A stretch of DNA of 64,000 nucleotides from the NCBI GenBank assembly GCA_903851415.1, contig CAINOE010000019.1, forward strand, positions 62,001 to 126,000, in the 5' to 3' direction. Both the position numbers and the translations under genes were made by a program. Under the pieces are notes generated by a model. It saw only the letters and a program-made list of their open reading frames with translations, did no database searches and was not told the DNA's origin. The stretch is from an uncultured Rhodopila sp. (GTDB taxonomy: Bacteria; Pseudomonadota; Alphaproteobacteria; Acetobacterales; Acetobacteraceae). This document shows, piece after piece, positions 8,758 to 17,489 of the stretch (positions within the stretch are counted from its first letter, which is position 1; each line of letters begins with the position of its first letter).

Positions 8758-9171
8758 ATGATCACGATCAGCCACCTCGACCACATAGTGCTGCGGGTGA
8801 AGAACCTGGCGGCAATGATGGATTTCTATGGCGGCGTGCTGGGGTGTCCGGTGGAGAAGGTGCAGGAGGATATCGGCCTGTATCAGCTCCGCGCCGGCAG
8901 CGCGCTGATCGACCTGGTGCCGGTGGCCGGGCCGCTCGGGGCGAGGGGCGGCGCGGCGCCGGGGCCGGAGGGCTGCAACCTCGACCATTTCTGTCTGCGG
9001 GTGGACCCGTTCGACGCGGCTGCGATCACCGCGCATCTGCGGGCGCACGGCGCCGAACCGACTCCGGTGGCGTCGCGCTACGGGGCGGAGGGCCAGGGGC
9101 CATCGATCTACGTGGCGGACCCGGAGGGCAACGTGGTGGAACTGAAGGGGCCGCCGGGACCGGTGGTCTGA
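8758..9171 (+). CDS. VOC-superfamily (glyoxalase/bleomycin resistance fold) protein (137 aa)
   Basis: Two beta-alpha-beta-beta-beta modules of the VOC fold are visible: ISHLDHIVLRVKNLAAMMDFY at the start and NLDHFCLRVDPFDAAAITAHL in the middle, ending DPEGNVVELKGP. The His, His and Glu expected for metal binding are in LDHI, LDHF and VVELK. Such proteins include glyoxalase I, dioxygenases and resistance proteins; the substrate is not readable. ATG 8758 is preferred over 8740 because GGAAGG lies 9-10 bp before it. Single gene, divergent from aat. Confidence 0.85.
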   Translation: MITISHLDHIVLRVKNLAAMMDFYGGVLGCPVEKVQEDIGLYQLRAGSALIDLVPVAGPLGARGGAAPGPEGCNLDHFCLRVDPFDAAAITAHLRAHGAEPTPVASRYGAEGQGPSIYVADPEGNVVELKGPPGPVV

Positions 9172-9176
9172 AGGCA

Positions 9177-9935
9177 CTACGGCGTGGCCGGTGCGGCGGG
9201 CGCTGCCGGGGCCGCGTCGGCTTTCGCCGGATGCAGAATGGTGGGTTCGGCGGTGGCCACAGCCGGTTTGGTGTCGGCAGGGGCCGCTTCGGCCGGCCTG
9301 GCGGCGCTGGTCGTCGCGGCCGGCTGGCTTGCCGCGGCGGGCGCCGGGGTGGTGGCGACGGCGGCCGGCGGAGTGGCAGCGGCCGGTGAGGAGGCAGGTG
9401 CCGGGGGCGCGTCGGCCGGCTTGGCATCGGGTTGCGCCGGCTTGGCGGGTTCGGCGGCCTTGGCCTCGCGCACGTCCGGCGGCAGCGTGTAATCCGGCAC
9501 CACCCGCGCCTGGTTGCCGGCGATCACCAGCACGTGCTGGCCCAGCGCGAGCGGCGTCTTGTCCTTCTGCGTCACGCTGACCAGGTCGCCGTTGCCCTTT
9601 TTGACGATGTATTCGAACGCCTTGGTATCCTCGGAGGCGTGCGCCGCGGCCGAACCCGCGATGCCGCCCACCAGGGCGCCGCCGAGCGACGCGAACGCGG
9701 ATGTGACCCCGACGCCGACCTGGGAGCCGGCGATGCCGCCGGCCGCGGCGCCGGTCACGGTGCCGACGGTGTCGGACGCGCTGACGGCGACGTCACGCAC
9801 GCCGACGACAACGCCCTGCTCGACCTTGTTCGCCTGCTGCACCGCGTTGCTGGCGTAAGTGTCTGGCGAGTATGACGGGCCGCATCCGGAGAGGGCTGCC
9901 AGAATCAGTCCAGGGATCAGAACACGCGTTCTCAA
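9177..9935 (-). CDS. Glycine-zipper outer-membrane lipoprotein with long Ala/Pro tail (252 aa)
   Basis: A TTG start at 9935 gives a textbook lipoprotein signal, LRTRVLIPGLILAALSGC, with lipobox LSGC. After it comes NAVQQANKVEQGVVVGVR and a glycine-zipper segment (TGAAAGGIAGSQVGVGVTSA) as in SlyB/Pcp-type envelope lipoproteins, then a small beta domain (about residues 100-145). The last about 100 residues are low-complexity Ala/Pro/Thr, probably a disordered spacer in the periplasm or across peptidoglycan. An in-frame ATG at 10007 would give a 24-residue longer protein with a poorer signal. GGAG lies about 10 bp before the TTG. Likely envelope-integrity protein. Confidence 0.83.
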   Translation of the reverse strand: MRTRVLIPGLILAALSGCGPSYSPDTYASNAVQQANKVEQGVVVGVRDVAVSASDTVGTVTGAAAGGIAGSQVGVGVTSAFASLGGALVGGIAGSAAAHASEDTKAFEYIVKKGNGDLVSVTQKDKTPLALGQHVLVIAGNQARVVPDYTLPPDVREAKAAEPAKPAQPDAKPADAPPAPASSPAAATPPAAVATTPAPAAASQPAATTSAARPAEAAPADTKPAVATAEPTILHPAKADAAPAAPAAPATP

Positions 9936-10058
9936 CTGTGCCGCACTCCAATGTTGCGGGGTTGTGGTAGCGGATCGAGCCGGGGATGTCACAGCCAAAT
10001 GAGGCATGTCTGGCGGGCAGGCTGGCGATGGCGGCGGCCGGCGTGCTAAAAAGGGTTT

Positions 10059-10643
10059 ATGAGCATCGCGTTGCGCAGACCGATGAGCCTGGAGGCGTTT
10101 CTCGCATGGGAGGAACAGCAGGATTTGCGCTGGGAATTCGACGGTTTCGAACCTGTCGCGATGACAGGCGGGACGGCGGGGCATTCCGCGATCCAGCGAA
10201 ATCTCATTTTTGCCTTAACCGCACGCCTGCGCGGCAAGCCATGCCAGCCCTATACCAGCGACCTGAAGATTATGGTTGCAGGATCGATCCGCTACCCCGA
10301 TGCCTTTGTCGTTTGCTCACCGGTTTCCCGAGACACGCTTGTCGTGACGGACCCGGTGGTCGTGTTCGAAGTTCTCAGCCCGGGCACGGCCAGCACGGAT
10401 ATCGGGGTCAAGAACCAGGAATATCGCGATACGCCCTCGATCCGGCGATATGTCATTCTGTCTCAGGATGATCGGCGGGCCACGGTGTTTGCGCGTGAGG
10501 GCGACGATTGGGTCGGGCGGATTGTGGCGGGTGAGAAGGTGCTGGAGATGCCGGAAATCGGGATCTCGGTGCCTCTGGCGGAATTGTATGAGGGGGTTTC
10601 GTTCGATGGCGCGGCTGCTGGGGAGGCTGGGGTGGAGGGTTAA
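10059..10643 (+). CDS. Uma2-family (DUF820) PD-(D/E)XK nuclease-like protein (194 aa)
   Basis: The Uma2 hallmarks are present: MSLEAFLAWEEQQDLRWEFD near the start, GGTAGHSAIQRNL, the Pro-Asp of RYPDAFVV and VVFEVLSPGTASTDIGVKN, which supply the acidic and Lys residues of a PD-(D/E)XK-like site, then YRDTPSIRRYVILSQD. The family is expanded in cyanobacteria and others; nuclease activity is predicted but rarely shown. A paralogue lies at 40041-40619 in this window. No partner gene is adjacent. Confidence 0.85.
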   Translation: MSIALRRPMSLEAFLAWEEQQDLRWEFDGFEPVAMTGGTAGHSAIQRNLIFALTARLRGKPCQPYTSDLKIMVAGSIRYPDAFVVCSPVSRDTLVVTDPVVVFEVLSPGTASTDIGVKNQEYRDTPSIRRYVILSQDDRRATVFAREGDDWVGRIVAGEKVLEMPEIGISVPLAELYEGVSFDGAAAGEAGVEG

Positions 10644-10652
10644 GCCGGGCGG

Positions 10653-10958
10653 TTATTCCACACTGGGATAGGGTTGGCTGATGGCCGCCTGATCCCGGAC
10701 CACGGCAATGACAACGGTCGGGACCGTATGCCGATAGGCGATCCAATACGACTTGGATTTCAACCACGCGGAACCGGGCAGGGCAAGGTCGCTACAGGTA
10801 GCCGGGACCGCGCGTGGGCGTCTCGGGCCAGCCCCGATAGCGGCTTCGGCATCGGCCAATGCCTTGTCGGGATTGCCTAACGCTTCCGGCCGCTGCTTCA
10901 AGCGATAATGGGCTACGAGATCGGCCCAATGTGGGCGAGCCGCCGGAGTGTATATCGA
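10653..10958 (-). pseudogene. RelE/ParE-family toxin, start codon lost
   Basis: The frame from 10958 to 10653 reads IYTPAARPHWADLVAHYR and later LALPGSAWLKSKSYWIAYRH, ending VVIAVVRDQAAI, the pattern of RelE/ParE toxins that bind and poison ribosome or gyrase targets. There is no ATG, GTG or TTG where the family starts; the antitoxin stop is immediately followed by TCG ATA TAC. A one-base change would restore ATG ATA TAC, which suggests recent decay. An internal TTG at 10901 would yield an 82-residue truncated product without the first helix. It pairs with the frameshifted antitoxin at 10959-11185. Confidence 0.6.
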
Positions 10959-11185
10959 TCAACGACGGTCCGCCGGTCCGGTCTGAGTTCCGCAACGCCG
11001 AGCGGCGTCGCGTTCCGACTCTTTCAGCGCAACGCGAATGGCGGCATGCACCACGCTCGCGGGCACGGTTTCGCCGCGGCCAAGTCCGCTTCGCTGAGGG
11101 CGAGTTGCTCAGCCCACCTCGGCGGGGATTGGTTGATAGGTTTGTCCGTGGGCGCAAGTTGGCTCGTCTCGACCGGGATTTTCAG
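10959..11185 (-). pseudogene. Antitoxin of the RelE/ParE pair, frameshifted
   Basis: Upstream of the toxin remnant, one frame reads PPRWAEQLALSEADLAA and the next continues ETVPASVVHAAIRVALKES to a TGA at 10961-10959. Joined, they resemble short antitoxins that start 'WA..LA.SEA.LAAG.TVP...V'. The break falls at a GCGGCGAAACC tract where one extra G would restore the frame, so a single-base deletion (or sequence error) explains it. I cannot assign a start codon. Upper boundary is approximate. Confidence 0.5.
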
Positions 11186-11310
11186 CGGTAAGCTCGACGG
11201 TGCCAACCGGAAAGTCCCGCCGGATTTTTTAAACGAGGTCAACGGTCTAAGATTAAGGCTCTTATGGCGTTGGTCGTTGGTAAGCGCCTGTTGCACTGCG
11301 GAACGCGAAA

Positions 11311-11400
11311 ACGTCATGCCGACGAAGGTCGGCATCCACGCCTTCCGCGGGTGCAGGCCGCAGCCAAGGCGTGGATGGCGGGCCTCCGCCCGCCATGACG
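11311..11400. repeat. Palindromic intergenic repeat (REP/BIME-like)
   Basis: Left arm CGTCATGCCGACGAAGGTCG then GCATCCACGCCTT; right arm AAGGCGTGGATGGCGGGC to CGCCATGACG. The arms pair as nested inverted repeats with CGTCATG ends. Such elements occur in many copies in proteobacterial genomes. Spurious ORFs through it give the typical 'AEARHPRL...MPTFVGMT' translation. The rest of 11186-11693 shows no coding signal that I can support. Confidence 0.6.
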
Positions 11401-11693
11401 GGGTCAGGCCGGTGCCCGCCTCGCGAAGACCAACAAACAACGCCAAAAGAGCCAAGATTAAAGATGGTAAAGGGTTCTGGCCAGGCGGAAGCCCGTGTCC
11501 GCGTCCCGGTTTCGTTCCAGATGCGCCTGCCCGCGCGAACGTCTGCCGGACCGGCAACCCACAACCCGCCGCGGAGCACACGAAGCGCCACGTCCGGTCA
11601 AGTCCTCTGCCCGCGTCCATGGATCTGCACAGCAGCGACACACCGCAGCGGAAACGCCCCCGGAACCCCCCAACCTGCGCCGACTTCGGATCG

Positions 11694-12191
11694 CTACCGG
11701 TTGACCTGCTCCCCCTCCGGCACCGCCGCATCCGGCGCCACGTACAGCGCCGCGCATTCCCGCACCATCAACCCGCCCTCCAGCGACAAATCCCCCCGGA
11801 ACGCATCCCGAATGAAATCTACCGTGTCCAGGTGACGGTCTTCGAAATACATCGGATGCACGTCGCCGCGGCCGGCGCCAAAGACGATGCGGCCGATCTT
11901 CGCCCAGATCGAGGCCATGGTGCACATGCCGCAGGGCTGCAACGTGGTATACAGAACCGCCCCGCGCAGTTCCTCGCACCGCAGCGCCTCGCCGGCCCGG
12001 CGCATCGAAACGATCTCGGCATGCGCGGTCGCGTCGTGCCGCAGCCCGACTTCGTTGCAGCCCTCGCCGATCACCTCGCCGTCGCGGACGATGACGCAGC
12101 CGACGGGATTCGTGCCCTCGTGCGCCTCGCCGTCTCGGGCCAGAGCAATTGCCCGCCGCATCCAGGTCATGTCGTCTTCGCTCCAGGCCAT
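11694..12191 (-). CDS. Zinc-dependent nucleoside/nucleobase deaminase (165 aa)
   Basis: Carries the cytidine/deoxycytidylate deaminase zinc motifs: HAE in TAHAEIVSMRRAG (proton-shuttling Glu, zinc His) and PCGMC (two zinc Cys), with NPVGCVIVRDGEVI ahead of them. The layout is that of free-nucleobase or nucleoside deaminases (guanine or cytosine deaminase group) rather than TadA, since the tRNA-binding Arg-rich tail is absent. ATG 12191 overlaps the TGA of the upstream glycosyltransferase (ATGA), favouring it over the GTG one codon earlier. Substrate undetermined. Confidence 0.85.
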   Translation of the reverse strand: MAWSEDDMTWMRRAIALARDGEAHEGTNPVGCVIVRDGEVIGEGCNEVGLRHDATAHAEIVSMRRAGEALRCEELRGAVLYTTLQPCGMCTMASIWAKIGRIVFGAGRGDVHPMYFEDRHLDTVDFIRDAFRGDLSLEGGLMVRECAALYVAPDAAVPEGEQVNR

Positions 12192-15100
12192 CACCGCACC
12201 TCCGGCACAGCATCAGGGCGCGCGGAGCGGCGCTTCAACCCCCTCACCCGGGACGTGAACCGCTTCGGCATCGCCAGCACGGCGGCGACCGCCTTGGCGA
12301 AGCCCGCTTCCCCGTTCTCCTGCTCCAGCCGGCGCAACGCCCCCTCACGCACGGCCCGCCACAAGCCTTCATTCCGGTAAAGCGCCAACACCGCGGCCGC
12401 GAAGGCCGCCGGATCGTCCGAACCCGCGGCCAAAATTTCCCGCCCGGCGGTCCATCCCAACTGCCCGCGCAACAACTCCGTCGCGACAACCGGCAAACCC
12501 CGCGACGCCGCCTCAAATACCTTATAAGGCGCCCCCGCGGCGAACCGTGTCGGTGCTATAAAGACACGACTTCCGTCATACAGCCCCTCCAGATCGGCCA
12601 TCGCCCCGCGCAGGGTAATCCGTGGATTGCTGTCGAAACGATCAAGCTCTACGCCGGGCGCGGCATAACCCGCGATCGTCAGCCGCGTCTCCCACCCCAG
12701 TTCAGCCTCGATCAGCGGCAGCACCGCATCGACAAACCAGGCCAGGCTATCGAGGTTCGGGCAATCCATCGTGTGGAACGCCCCGACGAACAGCATCCCG
12801 GCGCGCTGGCCGAAACCCCGCGGCGCCGGCCGAGGCTCGGCCATGTGCCCCACCACCGAAACATCCGCCACACCGCGCGCCCGCAGGATCTGCGCTTCCG
12901 CCGGAGTCACCGCCACCACGCGGCGGCACAGCGAGGCCGCCTTCAGCAGCGACTGCATCCCGGCTTCCATATCGTATGGTTTACCCGACAGACGCGCCTT
13001 CTCCGCTTCCCGAAGGGCAGCCACAGCTTCGGTATCGAGCACCACCGGAGGGCCGTCCGGCTGTAGCAGAGAGGCGATCCTGAGCAGATTATGCGCCCGC
13101 GCCACCCAGATCGCGTCGTAATACCCTTGCCGCCCGGCCAGGAAAGCCCGCAGCCCGGTGACGTCACGGTTATGCATCACCTCCACTCTGTCCGGCATGT
13201 CGCCGAAAACCCGAGCGCGGTCCTGCGAGCATCCGTTGACCGGATACACCGTCACCGCCAGGCCCAGCGAGTCCATGACATGAACGATATCATTCGAGCG
13301 CACAAAGCCCGATCCGGTGCGCCGCAGCGGCACGGTGTCTTCGATGAACAGTATCCGCCGCGGCGCCGCACCGGCATGACGCGCGAACACCTGCGCCTCA
13401 CCCCCCGGCGCATGGCGCCGAGCCAGGACTGCCGCGTGCTTCGTAACGAAATGGGCAGCGTTCCCGCCATGCGCTTCGGCCTCTATATCGTGGAACACCA
13501 GCACCGACGGATCGTACATCACCCTGAGCCCGTCAGCGGCGATGCGCAGGCAAAGGTCGACCGCGTGGTAGCCTTCCCCGCAATCGGCATCGAAACCGTC
13601 CAGCCGGGACAGCACATCGGCCCGCACCAGCATAAACGAAGAAGAAACGAAATCGACGGCGCGGACGAAGTTCGCCTCGGGCGTCAGGGGCAATTCGCCG
13701 CACTGGTAGCCGTGCGTCCCGCCATCGTTCCAGACGATGCCGCCAGCCTGGCCGATAAGCCCGTCGGGCTGTACGATCAGTCCGCCAACCGCGCCCGCGC
13801 CCGGATCGTCCGCCAGACGCGCGCAGGCGCGCCCGAGCGAACCCGGCGCGATCCGCACGCCGGCCGACAGGAACAGCACGAATCGCCCGGTCGCAATCTG
13901 CCGCCCCGCATCGGCCGACCGCGCCGTGCCGATATCGCTGTCGAAGCGCAGAACCTTTGCACCCGGAACATAAGACGCGATGAAACGCGTCTCGTCGGCG
14001 GACCCGCGATCGATGATCACCACCTCGATCGCCAACGCGCTGTCGGCCCGCAACGACGCGAGCGTCGCCATCGCCGCCGCGAAGCCGTTGCGCACCGGCA
14101 ACACCACGCTGACCATCGGTTCGCTGGACGGCTCGAACCGGTATCCGAACCGCCCGGCGACAGGAAGCAACGCGGCGGCGTGAAGCTCGAGCAACGCGCG
14201 TGCCGACGGCAGGCCGACCCGTTCCGCCTCCGGCGCCACCGCGGCGGAACCTTTCCGCCTTCCGATGGTCAACCAGTGGGCAAACGCATTGGGCGACCGG
14301 CCCTGTTCCAGGTCCAACCGAACCGGGGACTGCGCCGCATACCACACCAGATCGATCGACGGCGACGGAGACCTCAGTTCCCGCGCGCCGAAATGCAGGA
14401 AATGCATGTAGCCGTTGCGGAAAACCCGCGATGCCACCACTTCGGCCAGTTCCGGCTGGCGGCCCAGATAGTGCGACTCGGAAAAACTCTCCAGCGGATC
14501 GAAGGCGGTAGGGGTGTCGTTACAGAGATAGTGGTGCAGCGCGCACCTCCAGCGCCCGGCCGCGATTGCCGCGGCCACCTCGGGATAGCGCCGCAGATAC
14601 CACGCCGGATCGAAATAGATCGACGTGCGCAGCTCGGGCTCAGCGGTTTCGATACGCAACAGGTAATGCAGGAACACGCCGACGCGGCGGATCGCCGGAA
14701 CATCCGCGGCATCGAAGTTCCCGAGATAAACCTGCGGATCGAACAGCGCATGCCCGATACGATCCTCTCCCGCGCCATGGCGCAGGTAATGGTCGTAGCC
14801 GTTGGCAATCTCGACAGCAGACAACGCATCGTTCGACAGATCCGGATAAAGGGCGCGATACCCGAGCTCGTCAAACAGCCAATGCGGCGAACGGTCCAGA
14901 CTGCCGCGGCGGCAATAGGCATCGAAAGCCGAGCTGCACCGGCCGTCCGCCACGGCCCGGGCGATCGCCGGATACGCTGCGAGGTGCCAACTCTCGTCAA
15001 ACAGCCGGTTCGGCGAGTGGGCCTCGCCCTGGCCGATCTCGATGTAATATTGAAGAATTTCGGCGGGGTCGCCGTAGTCAGCCCGAGGATAGCGATCCCG

Positions 15101-15193
15101 ATACCAGACCGGATCGAAGACCGCCCAGACAGCCCTCGCGCCGCTTCCCGGCAGCTTCAGGACGTCGCAGGCAGACAGGTCGATCGGCCACAT
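12191..15193 (-). CDS. Large multidomain glycosyltransferase: FDxxWY repeats, GT2 and GT4-like domains (1000 aa)
   Basis: Residues about 20-310 hold four or five copies of a repeat of the form FDP.WY...YP...A...G....HYL (for example FDPAWYLRRYPEVAAAIAAG), found N-terminal to glycosyltransferases of surface polysaccharide and S-layer clusters. A GT2 domain follows (about 365-600) starting MVSVVLPVRNGFAAAMATL, with IIDRGS and, later, FVSSSFMLVRADVL. The C-terminal part (about 620-970) is GT4/GT1-like, with ITLRGAMADLEGLYDGSRVF and KVFEAASRGLPVVATELL. It should elongate an envelope glycan in the cytoplasm. ATG 15193 avoids a non-conserved Cys-rich extension. Only 13 bp from the CoA transferase stop and overlapping the deaminase. 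Confidence 0.87.
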   Translation of the reverse strand: MWPIDLSACDVLKLPGSGARAVWAVFDPVWYRDRYPRADYGDPAEILQYYIEIGQGEAHSPNRLFDESWHLAAYPAIARAVADGRCSSAFDAYCRRGSLDRSPHWLFDELGYRALYPDLSNDALSAVEIANGYDHYLRHGAGEDRIGHALFDPQVYLGNFDAADVPAIRRVGVFLHYLLRIETAEPELRTSIYFDPAWYLRRYPEVAAAIAAGRWRCALHHYLCNDTPTAFDPLESFSESHYLGRQPELAEVVASRVFRNGYMHFLHFGARELRSPSPSIDLVWYAAQSPVRLDLEQGRSPNAFAHWLTIGRRKGSAAVAPEAERVGLPSARALLELHAAALLPVAGRFGYRFEPSSEPMVSVVLPVRNGFAAAMATLASLRADSALAIEVVIIDRGSADETRFIASYVPGAKVLRFDSDIGTARSADAGRQIATGRFVLFLSAGVRIAPGSLGRACARLADDPGAGAVGGLIVQPDGLIGQAGGIVWNDGGTHGYQCGELPLTPEANFVRAVDFVSSSFMLVRADVLSRLDGFDADCGEGYHAVDLCLRIAADGLRVMYDPSVLVFHDIEAEAHGGNAAHFVTKHAAVLARRHAPGGEAQVFARHAGAAPRRILFIEDTVPLRRTGSGFVRSNDIVHVMDSLGLAVTVYPVNGCSQDRARVFGDMPDRVEVMHNRDVTGLRAFLAGRQGYYDAIWVARAHNLLRIASLLQPDGPPVVLDTEAVAALREAEKARLSGKPYDMEAGMQSLLKAASLCRRVVAVTPAEAQILRARGVADVSVVGHMAEPRPAPRGFGQRAGMLFVGAFHTMDCPNLDSLAWFVDAVLPLIEAELGWETRLTIAGYAAPGVELDRFDSNPRITLRGAMADLEGLYDGSRVFIAPTRFAAGAPYKVFEAASRGLPVVATELLRGQLGWTAGREILAAGSDDPAAFAAAVLALYRNEGLWRAVREGALRRLEQENGEAGFAKAVAAVLAMPKRFTSRVRGLKRRSARPDAVPEVR

Positions 15194-15206
15194 GGCGGGC
15201 GTCCAA

Positions 15207-16445
15207 CTAGATGCGTCGTTGCAGGTGTAGCACACCCGCCTCCCGCAGCGCATCTATCTCGGGCGCGGTATATCCGTGCTCCGCGAGGATCTCGGTGGCA
15301 TGCTCCGCGAATTTTGGCGGCGGGCGGCGCGTGCCGCCGCCGGTGCGGCTGAATTTTATCGGCGTGCCGATGCCGGTGTACCAGTCCAGCTCGGTAACCA
15401 TCTCACGATGGGCGGTATGCGGCGCCGCCGCGGCCTCGTCCACCGCCCGCACCGGTCCAGCCGGCACACCCGCGCGGATAAGCCGCAGCGACAGCGCCTC
15501 GCCATCCTGTTCCGCGAACGCCTCCGCCAGCGCCAGGGTCAGCGCCACGCGGTTTTCGTTACGCCCACCGTTGTTTACGAAGCGCGGATCATCAGCGATC
15601 CCGGGCCGTCCGATGATTTCGCACAGCTTGCGGAATTGCCCGTTGTTGCCGCTGGCGATGAAGATGTCGCAGGTGCTGGTGGGGTATTTGTCGTATGGCA
15701 CCAAATTCGGATGCGGGTTGCCGGTGCCCGCCGGCCGCTTGCCGTTCAGGAAATAATTTGCCGCCTGCGGATGCAGCAGGGCCAGGCCGCAGTCGTACAA
15801 TGTCATATCCAGATACTGGCCCCGGCCGGTCCGCCCGCGCTCATGCAGCGCCATCAGGATGCCGATGGCGGCGTAAAGTCCGGTGCCCATGTCGACAACG
15901 GCGGTCCCCAGCCGCATCGGCCCGGTCTCGGCATCGCCGTTGACGCTCATGAGTCCCGTCATCGCCTGCAGGATCGCATCGTATCCCGGCAGACCGCCCA
16001 GCGGCCCGTCGCCGCCGAAGCCGGAGACGCGGCAATGGATCAGGCCCGGAAACCGCCGCGCCAGCACGTCGTCATAGCCGAGGCCCCATTTCTCCATCGC
16101 GCCGGGCTTGAAGTTTTCAATCAGGACGTCGGCGCCGTCCAGCAGGCGCAGCAGCACCGCCTTGCCCTCCGGCCTGCCGAGGTCCAGCGCGATGGCCCGC
16201 TTGTTGCGGTTGACGCCGAGGAAGTAGCTGGCGTCGCCCTCATGGAACGGAGGTCCCCAGTCGCGGACCTCGTCCCCCTGCGGCGGCTCGATCTTGATCA
16301 CATCAGCGCCGTGGTCGGACAGGATCATCGTGCAGTACGGACCGCCGAGCACGCGGGTCAGGTCGATGACCTTGATCCCGGCCAGGGCGCCGGCGGTTTT
16401 CGCCAGCCCCTTGCCGGCGAGCGCGCCGGGGGAGGTGTTTGTCAC
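15207..16445 (-). CDS. CaiB/BaiF-type (class III) CoA transferase (412 aa)
   Basis: Class III CoA transferases move CoA between acyl groups through an aspartyl-CoA intermediate. The start GIKVIDLTRVLGGPYCTMIL and DHGADVIKIEPPQGDEVRDW are diagnostic, with NRNKRAIALDL, DVLIENFKPGAMEKWGLGYD and the catalytic-Asp region MRLGTAVVDMGTGLYAAIGI. The GTG start at 16445 overlaps the TGA of the dienelactone hydrolase gene (GTGA), which fixes the start; the longer open frame upstream is antisense-like noise. Together the two genes suggest catabolism of a carboxylic acid or aromatic breakdown product. The donor/acceptor pair is not readable. Confidence 0.93.
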   Translation of the reverse strand: MTNTSPGALAGKGLAKTAGALAGIKVIDLTRVLGGPYCTMILSDHGADVIKIEPPQGDEVRDWGPPFHEGDASYFLGVNRNKRAIALDLGRPEGKAVLLRLLDGADVLIENFKPGAMEKWGLGYDDVLARRFPGLIHCRVSGFGGDGPLGGLPGYDAILQAMTGLMSVNGDAETGPMRLGTAVVDMGTGLYAAIGILMALHERGRTGRGQYLDMTLYDCGLALLHPQAANYFLNGKRPAGTGNPHPNLVPYDKYPTSTCDIFIASGNNGQFRKLCEIIGRPGIADDPRFVNNGGRNENRVALTLALAEAFAEQDGEALSLRLIRAGVPAGPVRAVDEAAAAPHTAHREMVTELDWYTGIGTPIKFSRTGGGTRRPPPKFAEHATEILAEHGYTAPEIDALREAGVLHLQRRI

Positions 16446-17140
16446 GCCAGCGCCGCCGCCAGGGCCTCGGCGCTGCGTCCGTTGGCGATCGCCGCCGACA
16501 GTCCGTCCCAATGGATCCCGTTCACCCGGGCAAACGCGTGATCGGCGTTCGGGTAGACGTAGGTGGCGATGTGCGGGTGCCCCCTGGTGGTGGCGACCAC
16601 CTTGGCGCGGCCCTCGGGCGGGAAGAATTCGTCCTTGTCGGCGATGTGCACCACCAGCGGCTTCGTCACCTTGCTCAGGCCGTCCAGCAGCCCGTCCAAA
16701 CCGACACCGTAATAGGAGATGTTGGCGTCGGCGTCGGATTGCTCCGCCATCATGAACGCCAGGCGGCCACCGAGGCAGTAGCCGATGGTCGCAACCTTGC
16801 CGTTGGCGCCGGGCAGAGTCCGGGCGGCGGCGACGGTGGCCTTCAGGTCCTCGATCCCCTTCACCTGATCGAAAGCCTGAAACAGTTCGAACGCGCGCTT
16901 CCACTCGGCGTCGGTCTTGTCGGTGATGTCGATCCCCGGCTCGATCCGCCAGAACAAATCCGGAGCCACGGCGATGAACCCGAGATCGGCCACCCAGGCG
17001 GCGGTGTCGCGCAGCGCCTGGTTCACGCCGAAGATTTCCTGGATCAGCACGACGACGCCGGCTGGTTTGGCTTTCGGTTCCGCCACATAGGCGGCGAACT
17101 CTCCGCTGCCGTCGGTTGCCTTGATCTGTATGGCTGACAT
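16442..17140 (-). CDS. Dienelactone hydrolase family protein (232 aa)
   Basis: Alpha/beta hydrolase of the carboxymethylenebutenolidase type, which opens dienelactone in aromatic degradation. Catalytic elements are visible: Glu in LIQEIFGVN, nucleophile Cys in GYCLGG, Asp in IADKDEFFP and His in NADHAFAR. Length equals that of ClcD/DLH (about 235). ATG 17140 is preceded by a strong GGGAGG Shine-Dalgarno sequence about 10 bp away. Coupled to the CaiB-type CoA transferase by a 4-bp overlap. Many homologues act on unrelated esters, so the substrate is open. Confidence 0.92.
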   Translation of the reverse strand: MSAIQIKATDGSGEFAAYVAEPKAKPAGVVVLIQEIFGVNQALRDTAAWVADLGFIAVAPDLFWRIEPGIDITDKTDAEWKRAFELFQAFDQVKGIEDLKATVAAARTLPGANGKVATIGYCLGGRLAFMMAEQSDADANISYYGVGLDGLLDGLSKVTKPLVVHIADKDEFFPPEGRAKVVATTRGHPHIATYVYPNADHAFARVNGIHWDGLSAAIANGRSAEALAAALA

Positions 17141-17296
17141 GAGTTGGACCTCCCGGGGTTGATGGATGGGAAGATAGAGTGGTTTGGGGGTGGCTGAAAA
17201 CAGGCGCGGGGCTCGTTGCCCGCATCCGCACCTACCCTGCGGTTCGGGCTTGTCCTGCACTGTGCCGAATGCCCGAACCGGTGCTGGTCGAGCTTG

Positions 17297-17415
17297 TTTG
17301 AAACGCCAAGGCGCCAAGTTTTAGCCCCATCCCGCGACAGGCGGCGCGCCACCAGCAGAAACGGGCTTCGGTGCCCTGCATGATAACCTTGGCGCCTTGG
17401 CGTCTTGGCGTTGAA
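17297..17415. repeat. Intergenic inverted repeat of the AACGCCAAGGCGCCAAG type
   Basis: In the gap 17141-17489, AAACGCCAAGGCGCCAAGTT (17301-17320) is answered in reverse by AACCTTGGCGCCTTGGCGTC followed by TTGGCGTTGAAAT (about 17386-17415), with about 65 bp between. This would form a long hairpin in RNA from either strand. It lies between the dienelactone hydrolase promoter and the 3' end of prmA. No gene was found in the gap. Confidence 0.6.
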
Positions 17416-17489
17416 ATGCGGTGCCGACAGCGAACGCCGGCATTGAACAAGAGGGGTCCCGATCCACGCCCGGCAGCCCACCGGCTCAG

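Noticed and set aside
11024..11731. Minus-strand frame of 235 codons
   Set aside because: It runs through the palindromic repeat (the typical 'AEARHPRL...FVGMT' translation) and ends in the broken antitoxin.
13091..15352. Plus-strand open frame of about 750 codons
   Set aside because: Antisense to the large glycosyltransferase; composition is Arg/His/Gln-rich and has no motif.
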